DNA of 64,000 nt from Polytrichum commune (lineage: Eukaryota > Streptophyta > Polytrichopsida > Polytrichales > Polytrichaceae), in NCBI GenBank assembly GCA_950295325.1, contig OX485803.1, forward strand, positions 51,227,554-51,291,553, given 5' to 3'. Position numbers and translations under genes: made by a program. This document shows positions 1 to 10,839 of the stretch, one piece after another (position 1 is the first letter of the stretch; each line of letters starts with the position of its first letter). The notes under the pieces were generated by a model. That model made no database searches. It was not told the DNA's origin and saw only the letters and a program-made list of their open reading frames with translations.

Positions 1-610
1 TTTTTTTTTTTTTGAAATTTTCCCTCCAAATTGACCATCATAACATTCTTTTGCTTCCTCTCTAGTGACCCATTTTATTGTATGAGCTAATAATACCAGC
101 ACGTCATTAATCAATGGATTATTCTTGAATCTAGACGCTCGGAGACTAAGCAAGTCTATTTTCTCAAAAATTCACAAAGTCAAGTTACGCCACTTGTACC
201 TACTCCAATCTACACCAGGCTGCATGCGTCCTTAGAACCCACATTCTGACCAAAGATTGAATGAACATATTAAAGTTTCGTGCATCTTTTTTCCTCACCA
301 AGAAGGACCTGTTTGATGACATTGGTGAGGAAATGTTATGGACTATGTAACTGATGAGAGCAGAGTCGACCACAAGCTACGATAGCAATGAGACATTCAT
401 CCACTCGAGCCACATGTAAGACATAACCAATCTACTCTTGGACAAAAACTAAAAATTCTGGATGAAATGTTTTATATGTGGACCAAAAAACACAAGAAAG
501 TCGTTGAAAGTGTTGGCTACTATTATAGAGGTGGGAGATTTGTGACGAAATGTGTTTCTTCTTTCGTTCATTCTTTTTTTTTTTTTGAAGGGAGAGGTTG
601 TCCTACTCAC

Positions 611-2359
611 TCTCAATGAGCCTCGCCGCCTTTGCACTTGTGTATTGGAGGAGCAAATGCCATCGGCCAAGCGATACTCATGCATCACCCAACTTGTCTT
701 CACACCCTTGGGGGCGCGGCCCTTGTAGAAGACGAGGGCTTTCTTCACACCAATCTTGTGCATTGTCCCATGTGACGTGTGCACTGGTCGGTCAGTGCCT
801 GTCGCCTTCCAATACCCGGATGCAGCTGCTCGGTTAGGCCTAGCTCCATTGGGGTATTTTCTGTCCCGGGGGCTGAAGAAATACCATTCACCTTCTCCAA
901 AAATGGCCTTCCCTGCAACACAATGTTCAGATAGGTAAGGTAGGTATGGGGGTCTTATGTGGTCACTCTTCTCAAACGGACACCTATATTTGAGTGGTAT
1001 ATGGCAAGGCTTGTAGTCATGAACAGACACCTAAATAGCATTACGTGTTACGATATAATTTGACCATGTGCACAAAAATATAGACATCATTCTAGGTTCT
1101 ATAGGGAACATCACAATTGAGAGGGCCTACGTGATCACTTAAAGGGAAAGACAATCTTCACTTGGGGCTCTTTATTTCTTTTACATATCTCTACTTAGAT
1201 TTAAAAATAAATGAGATGACTATCTTCGTCGATTGCAATTGCAAACCAAAATGAGACAATTCCTGAGCCAACCCGATCCGTACGTCCTTTTGAGCTCTGT
1301 ACAACATGAGTGGATAGGAAATGCACTTGTCAAGTTAATTGTCCTTAGGGGAGATTTCAAATGCCACTTTGGAATTTGACGAGGGGCTATGGAATTTCTG
1401 GATCATCTCAAAATCCTCCAGCAGCTTGATGAGCTCGCTCTCCATTGGCATGCTGATGGGTGCCAATGCGATACTCATACTGCTAAAAAAGGCGTGCGTG
1501 CTACTAATTGGGGTACATACTCGAGAAAAGCTGTGGCCTTGCTCATAAATAAGTCTTCCAATGTTGATGAATGTGCCCTTTGGAAGAAGCAGCATCTAAA
1601 GAACTTATGAGCCGTCTGTTGTGGAGGAGAAGGACGACCCATATCCTGATCCATCATGCTATGTAAGGTATGTGGGCCTTACTCGGTTGCTTTTCTTAGT
1701 AGGACACCTATATTTGAGTGATATGTGGTTAGGTGTAGATCCAAGAACAAATACCGAAAAGAAATGAATAAAAAAGAGATTGGAGTACGTGCTCAAAAGT
1801 TGTTAACCAATCGAGGTTCAATAGTCAACATAATCCTGGGGCACCTATAGGAACATTTAGCGCGCTCGAGGAATAAGAGATTATCATGAGCTCCAAAAAT
1901 CATGACGAAACCAGCTACGGCCACGATTTGGATTTGTCAATCATCTCGCACGAATGCCATAGTTCATGTCCCAAGAGAAGTGGGTGCAGAGCTAAAAGTG
2001 TTTGTTTAAGGCCCACTTACCTTCCGATGCACGACTCATAGCGTCATAATTAGATGCGGAAACGGTGTCCAAGACCCCTCATGACCATATGGTACCCTAA
2101 ATTTCACAGAAGGCATTTTAGACATGATTCTGAAAAGATCATCACATGATAGTGAAGTGAAGGAATTTTTAATTAATTTACCTGGAAGGTCCCACGGGTC
2201 GAACTTGTACAGGTCGATATCGGTGATGACAGGCATTGAAAACACCTGTGATTCTGCCTTCCGCCACAGATAATGCAACACCAGCTCCTCATCTGTGGGA
2301 TGGAACCGGAAGCCTGGTGGCAGCTGAGAAAGTGGCCCAGTGGAGGAAGATGAGGCCAT
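611..2359 (-). CDS. NAC-domain transcription factor, exons 1-2 (3' part outside the window or missing)
   Basis: A plant-specific NAC transcription factor that binds DNA in the nucleus. Exon 1 is 2359-2182 and exon 2 is 912-611, giving 160 codons. The start ATG at 2359 (protein begins [20 protein letters not shown]) is the one just before NAC subdomain A; an in-frame ATG ten codons earlier is less likely. Visible motifs are [19 protein letters not shown] (A), [14 protein letters not shown] (B), [15 protein letters not shown] and [15 protein letters not shown] (C), and [14 protein letters not shown] and WVMHEYRL (D). Intron 1 (913-2181) is phase 1 with GT-AG ends. Exon 2 ends at GSLR just before a GTGAGT donor, the usual position of NAC intron 2. 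The next exon should encode LDDWVLCRIY, but I find nothing like it in bases 1-604, so the C-terminal activation region is not visible. Sequence style suggests the ATAF/NAP (stress and senescence) group, which is an inference. Two MITEs lie in intron 1. Confidence 0.9.
937..1270 (+). mobile_element. MITE family A copy (NAC intron 1)
   Basis: This is a dispersed, roughly 330-370-bp AT-rich repeat with the recurring phrases GGACACCTATATTTGAGTG, GATTGGACTATGTGCTCAAA-like and GTGATCACTTAA-like in that order. Its ends resemble AAGGTATGTGGGCCTTA. It lies in intron 1 of the NAC gene, starting about 25 bp from the acceptor of exon 2. It has no coding capacity. Related copies occur at 1664-2023, 6147-6480, 6836-7155, 7195-7450, 48256-48609, and in reverse orientation at 10480-10835 and 38480-38760. 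Confidence 0.7.
1664..2023 (+). mobile_element. MITE family A, best-preserved copy with terminal inverted repeats
   Basis: The left end TAAGGTATGTGGGCCTTA (1664-1681) pairs with the right end TAAGGCCCACTTACCTT (2007-2023) as imperfect terminal inverted repeats of about 17 bp. The 360-bp interior is AT-rich and non-coding and shares order and wording with the other copies. No clear target-site duplication was found, so the superfamily is unassigned. It lies in intron 1 of the NAC gene, close to exon 1. Confidence 0.65.
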
Positions 2360-2399
2360 CACCACCATCACACGGTTGATTCCAAGCAATCTAAGTTCA

Positions 2400-4300
2400 C
2401 AGATTGTTCCTACCTGATTAATTACTTATTTATTATTATTCTTTTTTCGGAGGTTGAGACTGGTTCAACAAGTGTCCAGCCCTTAAATTCCCACCGATGA
2501 TGATCACAGAGGTCTGTCAGATGGCAGGAATGGTTTTAATCTATTGCTGCTGCTGCTGCTGATGATGATGATCAAGGGGATTGCTATCTAGCTAGATGGG
2601 ATGGTTTTGACAACACTTAAGCTGGTAGGAGGAAGAGGGTTCGGCCAAGTAGTGGAGGAGAATGGTGTGGGAATGGTGATGAGAGGTTTGGAAGTCATGA
2701 ACTGGACTAGGAGTGAGGAGGCCGGTGAGCATGTTAGATTTCTGCACCATTGGGATACTGAGCTTGGATGGGATGAGGTAATGGCGCTGGAAAACAATTT
2801 TATTAGGTTTCTAAATGAGCCTGAATATGGTGATCATGTAACAGCTAATTTGGTATGAGAAATTCCTTCTGCAGCTACTTCACCTGCCGAAACCTAATCT
2901 CTGTGAATACTTGTGAAATTAAATGAGGTAAGACTAGGACTACAACAACTACTACTACTACTTGTGTGGTACTAAACTGACAACTGATCATTCTGCCCAT
3001 GGATGTCTGCATGGTGCAGCTATTGAAGGCAAGTAGAAGATCTTCAAATTCTACAAGAGATAGGTCAAGCAACAGCTTGGGCGAAGATTGATCATGTGTT
3101 TTAACTTTCTTCAATTTTCCTCTTGGAGTGGAGGTCGAGATACAAGATAAAGTCCATCATCACCATGATCAGATGGCGGAGGTTAACTTAGGAGGACGGT
3201 TCAGGTTGCAATTAATCAACCCTCTCATATCCAATTTCTGATTCCCTCGTCTCCGACACCAGGTTAGATAGAGGTGGAAGATATTAAACGGTGGTCAGAA
3301 ATTAATGAACTCAGGAACAGTGCCCCCACAGTGCCCTACAATGACTGATTCACAAGTTCCAGGGATCAACTACGGAATCGAAGGAAGGAGGCATGACAAA
3401 TGCAAAATTGACACCAAGTTGTAGGCTTGGAACTGAAACTGAAACTCAGCCCTCCGGACCTCACATCAAACCCCAGTCACAAAGGTGACTTCACAAACAG
3501 CAACACCTGCACTTCTTTATGAGCTTCTCACAACATCACGTAGAAACAAAGCACCACCGCTTCTTCCACCGCTTTCAAGGACAAGCTGCCTCAGATAGAC
3601 CTTTTGCAACTTGCAGACCTGCGTGCTCATCAGGAGGACTGAATTGAATATTTCGCTGAAAACACTGAGTTTGGACCAGCAGAGAGGGTCAGTCGCTTCC
3701 GGAGAGTGGATCCCACTTGAAATTATCTAGGAAGACAGTGTGAAACTCTGTCAAAATCTAAACCTCACAGTGCATAGCGGAGCACTGCAATTCGTGGTTA
3801 ACCCGCAATTGGGGGGACCACTCTCTCTCTCCTTTTGCAAAGATCAAACCTCAACCTGCAGCTAGCTGTTTGTGCTCAACGTCTACACTCGGATGAATTA
3901 CAGACGCACCTCAAGAGTACTACTTACTCGCCATTGAAGAAGACAACAACCCACTCCTGATGATCGATGACAAAACCAGCAGACTACACCTAAAACTTGC
4001 ACAGTGCTCCTGCAAGAAAGCAACCTAAAAACAAAAACTGCACAACAGGTACTCTGTCAATATCAGAGATCAAAGACAAACCCCCGACCCATCCTAAACC
4101 AAACGATGACTAGTGTTTCATGTCAAGATGGGTCCCCAGTACTTCAAATTCATCATCAGTAGAACTCCTGGGAAGGAATCCTATATCTGAGGCTGTGGGA
4201 ACAAATCCCAAGCTCATACAAAGGGCTGGAAGAGCACGACAAAGGGCAAAGGGCTGGAAGAGCAAGACAAAAGGCAAAAGCTTCAGACAGAGGGAGGAAC
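2400..4300. other. NAC upstream region, no gene seen
   Basis: This contains a CTG/ATG trinucleotide run at about 2546-2571 and short open frames without family resemblance (for example 2601-2858, plus strand). It is the expected location of the NAC promoter and 5' UTR, but I cannot point to a specific core promoter element. Confidence 0.5.

Positions 4301-4304
<4 letters not shown>

Positions 4305-4341
<37 letters not shown>
4305..4341. repeat. (GA)n microsatellite
   Basis: An uninterrupted GA dinucleotide run of about 37 bp. Confidence 0.95.
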
Positions 4342-4344
<3 letters not shown>

Positions 4345-4679
4345 GTGCATGTGGCAGGAGTTAGAATATATATCCTAAGGAGTGCAGCTCCTGCTCCTTG
4401 CCTTTGTCCCAGCCAGCTCCCTTGCCTGCTGTGTTTGTTGTTTGTACCACCATCATCCCCGGCTAACCCTCCTGGAGGAGATGGTTTCTTTTTGCGGTTT
4501 CAGTCACATGGTGGATTGACCCCCGAAACGGAGCAAAAGTAAACTGGACGACGTTGTCATGTCATCTTGATCGCATGCATCCATGCCCCCATCCACACTG
4601 TTCCCGACGACACTCGCTGGGTAGGGTAGGGTAGGGTGAGGAGCCACTTGCTGGAATCCGTGCACCGGGAATCCAGCCC

Positions 4680-4994
4680 CTCCCCCCGCGCATCTTAATC
4701 ATCGGTTTTGACACGAGAACTAATGAATAAGGTACATCAATGTGATGTGGCCCAATTGCGGACATTTTCCAACTCGGCCACCAGCCATTTCGGCTGTTGG
4801 ATTGGCTCCGCAATTAGAATTCCCTCCTCCGCTTAGCAAGTGCGTACCACGAAAGATGGTCATTTAAAGCACCAGAACTAGAGTGGAGGTAAGACGTCAA
4901 AGTGAAGTGTCTTTTTCATTCTCTATTTTAAGTGATCACATAGGCCCTCCAAATCTAGGTATTTTAATCATCAGTTCAACACTTAACTAACAAT

Positions 4995-5067
<73 letters not shown>

Positions 5068-5530
5068 TGTGGTTTTATTGTGGACATTTTCCAACTCCGC
5101 CGCGAGCATTTTTGGGCGTTGGATTGGGTTGAATTGGGAATCATGGTTTTCTCATCCACTTAGCAATTGCGTATCATGAAGATTGTCATTATAAGTATCA
5201 AATTTAGAGTGGAGGTAAGAGGTCAAAGTGAAGGTTTTTTTATTTTCTACTTTAAATGATCACATACTAGGTCCTCATCATCCACACATCTTAATCATTA
5301 CTTTAACATTAAGTAGTACAGTATGTGGCCCAATTGTGGACATATTTCAACTCCACGAGCGAATTCGGTCATTGAATCGGGTCTGTTTTTATCTCATGTG
5401 GTTAGCCACGAAGATTGTCATTCTAAGTTTCATAATCAAAGTTGAGGTTCAGAAGTATTAAGAGGTCAAAGAGAATATTTTTCTTTCTCTTTTAATTGAT
5501 CACATAGTCGGCCCTCCTCATTGTGATGAT
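4680..5530. repeat. Three diverged tandem units (about 240-320 bp each)
   Basis: The same word order recurs three times: an ATCTTAATCAT-like start, GATGTGGCCCAATTGCGGAC, TTTTCCAACTC, AAGATTGTCATT, GGAGGTAAGAGGTCAAAGTG, and TGATCACATAGGCCCTCC. The GATCACA anchors lie at 4934, 5258 and 5498. The middle unit is longer because of a (TA)n(TG)n tract. The tail of each unit resembles one end of MITE family A in reverse orientation. Confidence 0.7.
4998..5066. repeat. (TA)n(TG)n compound microsatellite
   Basis: About 26 bp of TA repeat run directly into about 42 bp of TG repeat, inside the second of three tandem units. Alternating purine-pyrimidine tracts of this kind are polymorphic and can form non-B DNA. 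Confidence 0.95.
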
Positions 5531-5936
5531 GTTTATTATCGAACCTAAAAAGATTATCGTATTTTGAGTACATGATCTAATCTCATTGTAAGACATGTCT
5601 CTTTGATGTCCGCTTACAACCACACGCCCTGTCATATACCACTCAAAAACAGGTCTCCGATTAAGAAGAGTAACTACATAAGGCCCCACTAATATACCTA
5701 TATACCTCAGGTTGTGATTTATTGAGGTTCTAATATTTTTAAACCTACTTGTTGGACATGAATCTCGCTTCTTTCCTTCTTAGGCTGTTGGGTCAGGTGA
5801 CTCTCCTACTTAACAAATCAATTAGGTGCAATTTTCTGTACTTGTGATGAGGTAAGCAATTTGAGCTGGTCAACTGATTTACATGCTTCGTGGTCTTGCA
5901 ACTTGCAGGCTTTGGTCAGTGTTTGCGGAGGTTTTT

Positions 5937-6133
5937 GGGCATAATCGGTCAAGATCCTAGTGTTCCCAAGTCCAACTGGTTACATGTTGTGATCTTTGGG
6001 TTTTCCTTTATTAACTTGAGGTATGTTCCATAGATTCCTCTAAGATGATGAGTAATTTTCTTGAAGTCTTGATCTTCAATCAGCTATTTCTCAAACTCAA
6101 CCAATTCATCTATAACTAGCGGTCAGTTCTCCC
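5937..6133 (-). repeat. Dispersed repeat family C (ACCGGTT-containing), reverse copy
   Basis: In reverse complement this reads GGGAGAACTGACCGCTAGTT, then GAATTGGTTGAGTTTGAGAA, a segment on GGAATCTATGGAACATACCTC, GTAACCAGTTGGACTT and ACTAGGATCTTGACCGATT. The same order occurs at 23176-23375 and 43978-44176 on the plus strand. It has no coding capacity. Confidence 0.65.
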
Positions 6134-6146
6134 AGCGTTCATTGGC

Positions 6147-6480
6147 TTTGGGCCTCATATGGTCATTTTTCTTAATTGGACAACTATATTGAGTTATACA
6201 TGGTCATGTTTGTAGTTAAGAACAGAATCCAGACACTTCAAAGACACATGTTACGATGAGATGGATTATGTGCTCAATTATAGACACTATTCAAAGTTCA
6301 ATAGTTAACACAATTGACATGGTTTATGTGATCATCTAAGGTGAATGAGAACCTTCACATTGATTTCCTATACCTTCCAAATATTACCTCCAATTTGGAA
6401 TTTTGAAATTGCAAGCTTTGCGATCTACAATTGCTAGGTAGATGAGACAAATTCCAATCTGATCCAGCAACCCAAATAAT
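6147..6480 (+). mobile_element. MITE family A copy
   Basis: Starts GGGCCTCATATGGTCATT and continues with the family phrases ACTATATTGAGTTATACATGG, ATTATGTGCTCAA and TTTATGTGATCATCTAAGG. It is diverged and lacks a recognisable right end. Confidence 0.55.
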
Positions 6481-6835
6481 CTGTGGACTTGGAAGTGCCC
6501 GCAATAGGGCCACATATCTTGAGTATTGTATTAGCAGGCCAAACTCCAAAGTGAGGTTAGATACTCATTGAATTTCTAGTTGTTGTCAATGATCCGATTT
6601 TAGGCGCCGAAATACAATCCACTTCGAACATAGCTCCGAAACCCATATTCGCAATCATTTGGGATTCCAATTGAGCAAGCGAGACACCGGATGATTGTGA
6701 CGAGAACCTGCTTTTTAGCAGCATCGGCATGCGGTTGGAGGAAATAAACTTCTTAATCAATTCGCATGAACAACAGACCGTGTCAGCAAATCACAATAGC
6801 AACTGTCACAGTGTCATTCTCGGAAACCGACTTTA

Positions 6836-7155
6836 AGTTATGTGGGCCTTATGTGGTCATTCTCCTTACGTAATCGCCTATAGTTGATTGGTTTATGGTA
6901 AGTCTCGTAAACAACATACTTCAAAAGACACGTGTTGCAATGAGATTGGACTATGTGCTCAAAGTGTATACATCATTTTAGGTTTAGTAGTCAACACGAC
7001 TGAGAAGGTCCATATTATCATTTAAATAAAAAAAGAATCTTCACTTTGACTTTCTATAACTTTTACATCTCAACTTTGGTTTTTTAAACTTGAAATGACA
7101 ATCTACACAACTCGCAATTGCGAATTAGATGACATAAATCCCGAGGCAATCCAAA
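6836..7155 (+). mobile_element. MITE family A copy
   Basis: Starts TTATGTGGGCCTTATGTGGT and shares GAGATTGGACTATGTGCTCA and the following AT-rich block with other family A copies. Confidence 0.6.
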
Positions 7156-7194
7156 GGCCATATGAGGTAGACATGTCTAAATCAAAGACAACAA

Positions 7195-7458
7195 TAGCTT
7201 GAACCTCTATATTTGAGGTGTATGTGGTTAGGTGTGGCTAGGTGTGGATCTAAGAACTCGCACCAAACCTGTGTGTGTATGAAAAAAATTGGACTACATG
7301 CTCAAAATACTCTAACCATCCTCGATTCCGCATTCAACATGAGTTGAGGGAACCTCTATGACCAAGAAAATGGTTACAGATAAGAATCGGATTTGCTAAT
7401 CATCTTGCACTAACTGCATGCTTAATTTCCTACAAAGAAGTGGGTGCAGAGAGAAAAA
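7195..7458 (+). mobile_element. MITE family A copy running into the minisatellite
   Basis: Contains the family phrases AACCTCTATATTTGAGGTGT, TTGGACTACATGCTCAAAAT and AGAAGTGGGTGCAGAGAG. The last phrase continues without a break into the first 101-bp minisatellite unit. In copy 1664-2023 the same phrase lies about 20-30 bp from the right end. Confidence 0.6.
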
Positions 7459-8264
7459 CATCCATGTATGCGGGTGTGTAGTTTGAAGTGCCCACACCCC
7501 AACTGGCGTCATTCGATGATGTTCATTAGATTGAAATGTAATTATGCAAGTGAGAAAAGCATCCATGTATGCGGGTGTGCGGTTTGAAGTGCCCACAACC
7601 CAACCGGCGTTGTTTAATGATGTCGATAAGATTGAAATGTAATTAAGCAAGTGAGAAAAGTATCCATGTATGCGGGTGTGCAGTTTGAAGTGCCCACAAC
7701 CCAATTGGCGTCATTCGATGATGTTCTTTAGATTGAAATGTAATTATGCAAGTGAGAAAAGTATCCATGTATGCAGGTGTGTAGTTTGAAGTGCCCACAA
7801 CCCAACTGGCGTTGTTTGATGATGTCCACTAGATTGAAATGTAATTATGCAAGTGAGAAAAGCATCCATGTATGCGGGTGTGCGGTTTGAAGTGCCCACA
7901 ACCCAACCGGCGTTGTTTAATGATGTCGATAAGATTGAAATGTAATTAAGCAAGTGAGAAAAGTATCCATGTATGCGGGTGTGCAGTTTGAAGTGCCCAC
8001 AACCCAATTGACGTCATTCGATGATGTTCATTAGATTGAAATGTAATTATGCAAGTGAGAAAAGTATCCATGTATGCAGGTGTGTAGTTTGAAGTGCCCA
8101 CAACCCAACTGGCGTCATTTGATGATGTCGATAAGATTGAAATGTAATTAAGCGAGTGAGAAAAGTATCCATGTATGCGGGTGTGCAGTTTGAAGTGCCC
8201 ACAACCCAACAGACGTCGTTTCGTTTGATGATGTCGATAAGATTGAAATGTAATTAAGCGAGTG
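7459..8264. repeat. 101-bp minisatellite, 8 units, with a 303-bp higher-order period
   Basis: Unit starts (TCCATGTATGC) fall at 7461, 7562, 7663, 7764, 7865, 7966, 8067 and 8168, exactly 101 bp apart. Units 2 and 5 appear identical; units 3 and 6, and units 4 and 7, differ at only a few positions. The array therefore has a three-unit (303 bp) higher-order repeat. The last unit has a 5-bp insertion (TTCGT duplicated). Since 303 is divisible by three, long minus-strand open frames with repeated peptides arise, which I read as a by-product and not as a gene. Confidence 0.95.
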
Positions 8265-8337
8265 TTGTGGGTACTGTGTTGTGGTTGATAAATCCTGCGC
8301 CATTGACGCGATTGAGGACAGCGTGTGTGGGGGCCAG

Positions 8338-8338
<1 letters not shown>

Positions 8339-8371
<33 letters not shown>
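8339..8371. repeat. (GA)n microsatellite
   Basis: A GA run of about 32 bp, just downstream of the minisatellite. Confidence 0.95.
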
Positions 8372-8375
<4 letters not shown>

Positions 8376-8449
8376 AGAAGGTGGCTGGCTGGCTCGGGTA
8401 CCAAGCGGGCCTCCCCGCCCGCCCGAGCGCCTCCGCCTCTAATCAATCA

Positions 8450-10475
8450 TGTAACGTCCTTGTGGCCTGGCCTCCCATGCCAGTGGATTTATGAAGAAGA
8501 CAGCAGGCCCATTTCCTCCCCAAACCCGGAGATTCCCACGGATCGCCCATAATTTGTAGGCCATCTTATGCAATTTCCCGTCCTTGCAGGCTAGGGGTGG
8601 GTGCAGGCAGAGTAATAATCCCGTCATGTCACCAACGAAAGCCGCGTCTCCGGGGACCTGCACGGCGCCGAAATGATTCTTCGCTTCCCTTCCCTTCCCT
8701 TCGCATCCCATTGTGTGCGTGGTAGCCATCCATACATGGCTTTTTACCATGAAAGATGAAAGTGCCATTTCTATCATACTCGCTCGAGAGCTCGGTTCGG
8801 TGCCAATTAATGCATACGTTAGTAACCTATGCATTAGGAACACACGGGTATGACCGATTGATAGAAACGTGCATCATTTGAGGCGCACATCGACATAGAC
8901 ACCGGAACACCCTTCGTAGCATGACTCGATGTGCGTTCAAGGATCATGTTTCCATATCCAAATGGAGCACTTTGAGGGTTGTGTTAAAAGGCACCCTAGA
9001 TCCCTTTAGAGTCGGCTCTCAACTTGGCGAACGGCAGGCCTACTAGTTGATGGGAGGTCGGTGGGTGGAGGATTGTTGTCAGAGGCTACATAGCCCGAGG
9101 GTTGAATTCGACTTGGGTTGCAAACATGAGTTGTTTGCACATCAAGTCTTTAGTATTTAGTATTGAATATGAGTGGGGGAGGTCCGGGGGGTGCACTCTG
9201 TGTTTCTATATGTAATCACAAGGTAGCTTTTGTGACAACTTCTTGTGGTGGGTGCACATAAGGGGTATTATTTAGACATCTCTTGTATATTGTACACAAA
9301 TTTGGGGAGAGATATTCATTAGACTAAGGTTTGTATGTGTAGGAGCGCTATTTTATAAGGCGTAGAAAATTTACACTTGAATATGCTCAAGGATTTCATG
9401 TTGGTGTCCGTCACATTGCGTCACGTCCTATGATGGTGACGTTGAATCCAAAAACGTCACATTGGTTGGGGGGAGGGGGTAAGTCTGATAATCCACCCAA
9501 GGGTAAGTTAACACAACCAAACCCATAGTCAACAATCTTGTTGATTGCTACTTTGCAGTCGATATGATGGTCAACTGCAAAATAACAATCGACATAATAG
9601 TCAATTGCAAAATAATGTCAACATAGCAACTACTTGCAAAGGAAAAAAATATTAGGCATGGTGGTTGATTTGGACCATTACATCTTGTTGGCAGCAAGAA
9701 CTGGAAGTCCATATCTTTTTGAAATTCTTGGAATTTTTTTTTGGGTTTAGCAGTTGGCTAGCTAGTTGACTACCACTAGCAGTCGACTTTAAGGATAAAT
9801 AAATAATGATTAAAAAAATTTGGACCATTAGATCTTGCATCCAATAAGATGTGATGGTCCAAATTTTGTTTTATATATCATTTTTAATATCATTTTTTTT
9901 TGATAATTTTGAAATTGATTGCTAGTAGCAGCCGACCCCAAAAAAGTTTCATTTACTAAAAAAAATTCTATAGTATAAAAAATTTATCACATCACTAGGC
10001 GTCACATCCATATGATGTGACATAACATGATAGCCAAGGACCCTACCACATCCATTTGCACATGATGATCCCAGGCTATCCTCAACCTCTGTAGGAACAT
10101 GTTTATTGAGTGCATGAAAAAAAGAAAGATATGTAATACCTTAGCTCTACTTTGTGCACCTTATTTCTATTGTAAACATAAGTATTTACTTTTTGTTTAA
10201 GGTTTAGGGTCCATTTCTATTGTAAACCCTAATGTAAACCCACACTTTTGTAAATGTGATAGGGCACTTGAAACCTTGCATTGGTGTCTATTACAGATTT
10301 TAATTTAGGGAAACTCAACTTGTTTTTGTATCAAGTCTTGCTCAGCTTCTAGAAAGTAGCAAGAAGACTACAAGGGATGTTGGTCAAAGCAATCTTGCAC
10401 CGAGATCTCTTGCACCCCACCCTCCCATATTCAAAAGGTGAAATTAGGAGATTAAAGCAATGATTATGAGACCCT
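8450..10475. other. Intergenic, no gene seen
   Basis: Unassigned low-copy-looking sequence. Between 9530 and 9960 it is rich in variants of CAGTCGAC and TGCAAAATAA. A hairpin lies at 9819-9866, where AATTTGGACCATTA pairs with TGATGGTCCAAATT around a short loop; a third copy of the GGACCATTACATCTT phrase is at 9671. No open frame resembles a known family. Confidence 0.5.
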
Positions 10476-10479
10476 TAAG

Positions 10480-10835
10480 GTAGATGGGTCTTAAATGGTT
10501 ACTTTTTTCAACTAGCCCACTTCTAAGTTTGCCTAGGATATGATACACGCAATTGGTACGAGATGGTTAGCAAATCCAGACTGAGGCCATAGACATTTTC
10601 CTCATGATTTTTGGAGCTCATATGAATATTTTATTCATGATCAAAGTGGAGATTCTTGTGCTCATAAAATGGTCATATAAGTCCCCTCACTTGTGTTGAC
10701 TATTGAGACTAGAATGGTTATCACATTTTAAGTATATAGTCCAATCTCTTTTGAACACATGTTTGAATGGTATTCGTTCTTGGAGGCACACATAATCACA
10801 TATCACTCAAATATAGATGTCTTGATTTAAAATAA
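10480..10835 (-). mobile_element. MITE family A copy, reverse orientation
   Basis: Read on the minus strand it contains GACATCTATATTTGAGTGAT, AGAGATTGGACTATATACTT and TGAGCTCCAAAAATCATGAG, matching copies at 1664 and 48256. Confidence 0.6.
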
Positions 10836-10839
10836 ATAA

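Noticed and set aside
2601-2858. 85-codon plus-strand open frame upstream of NAC
   Set aside because: No family resemblance; it sits where the NAC promoter should be, and the opposite strand is equally open.
7396-8446. Long minus-strand open frames with repeated peptides (GTSNRTPAYMD, GCGHFKLHTRIHG) over the minisatellite
   Set aside because: They exist because the 303-bp higher-order period is a multiple of three. Successive units are read in different frames, there is no start context or domain, and they run into a GA microsatellite.
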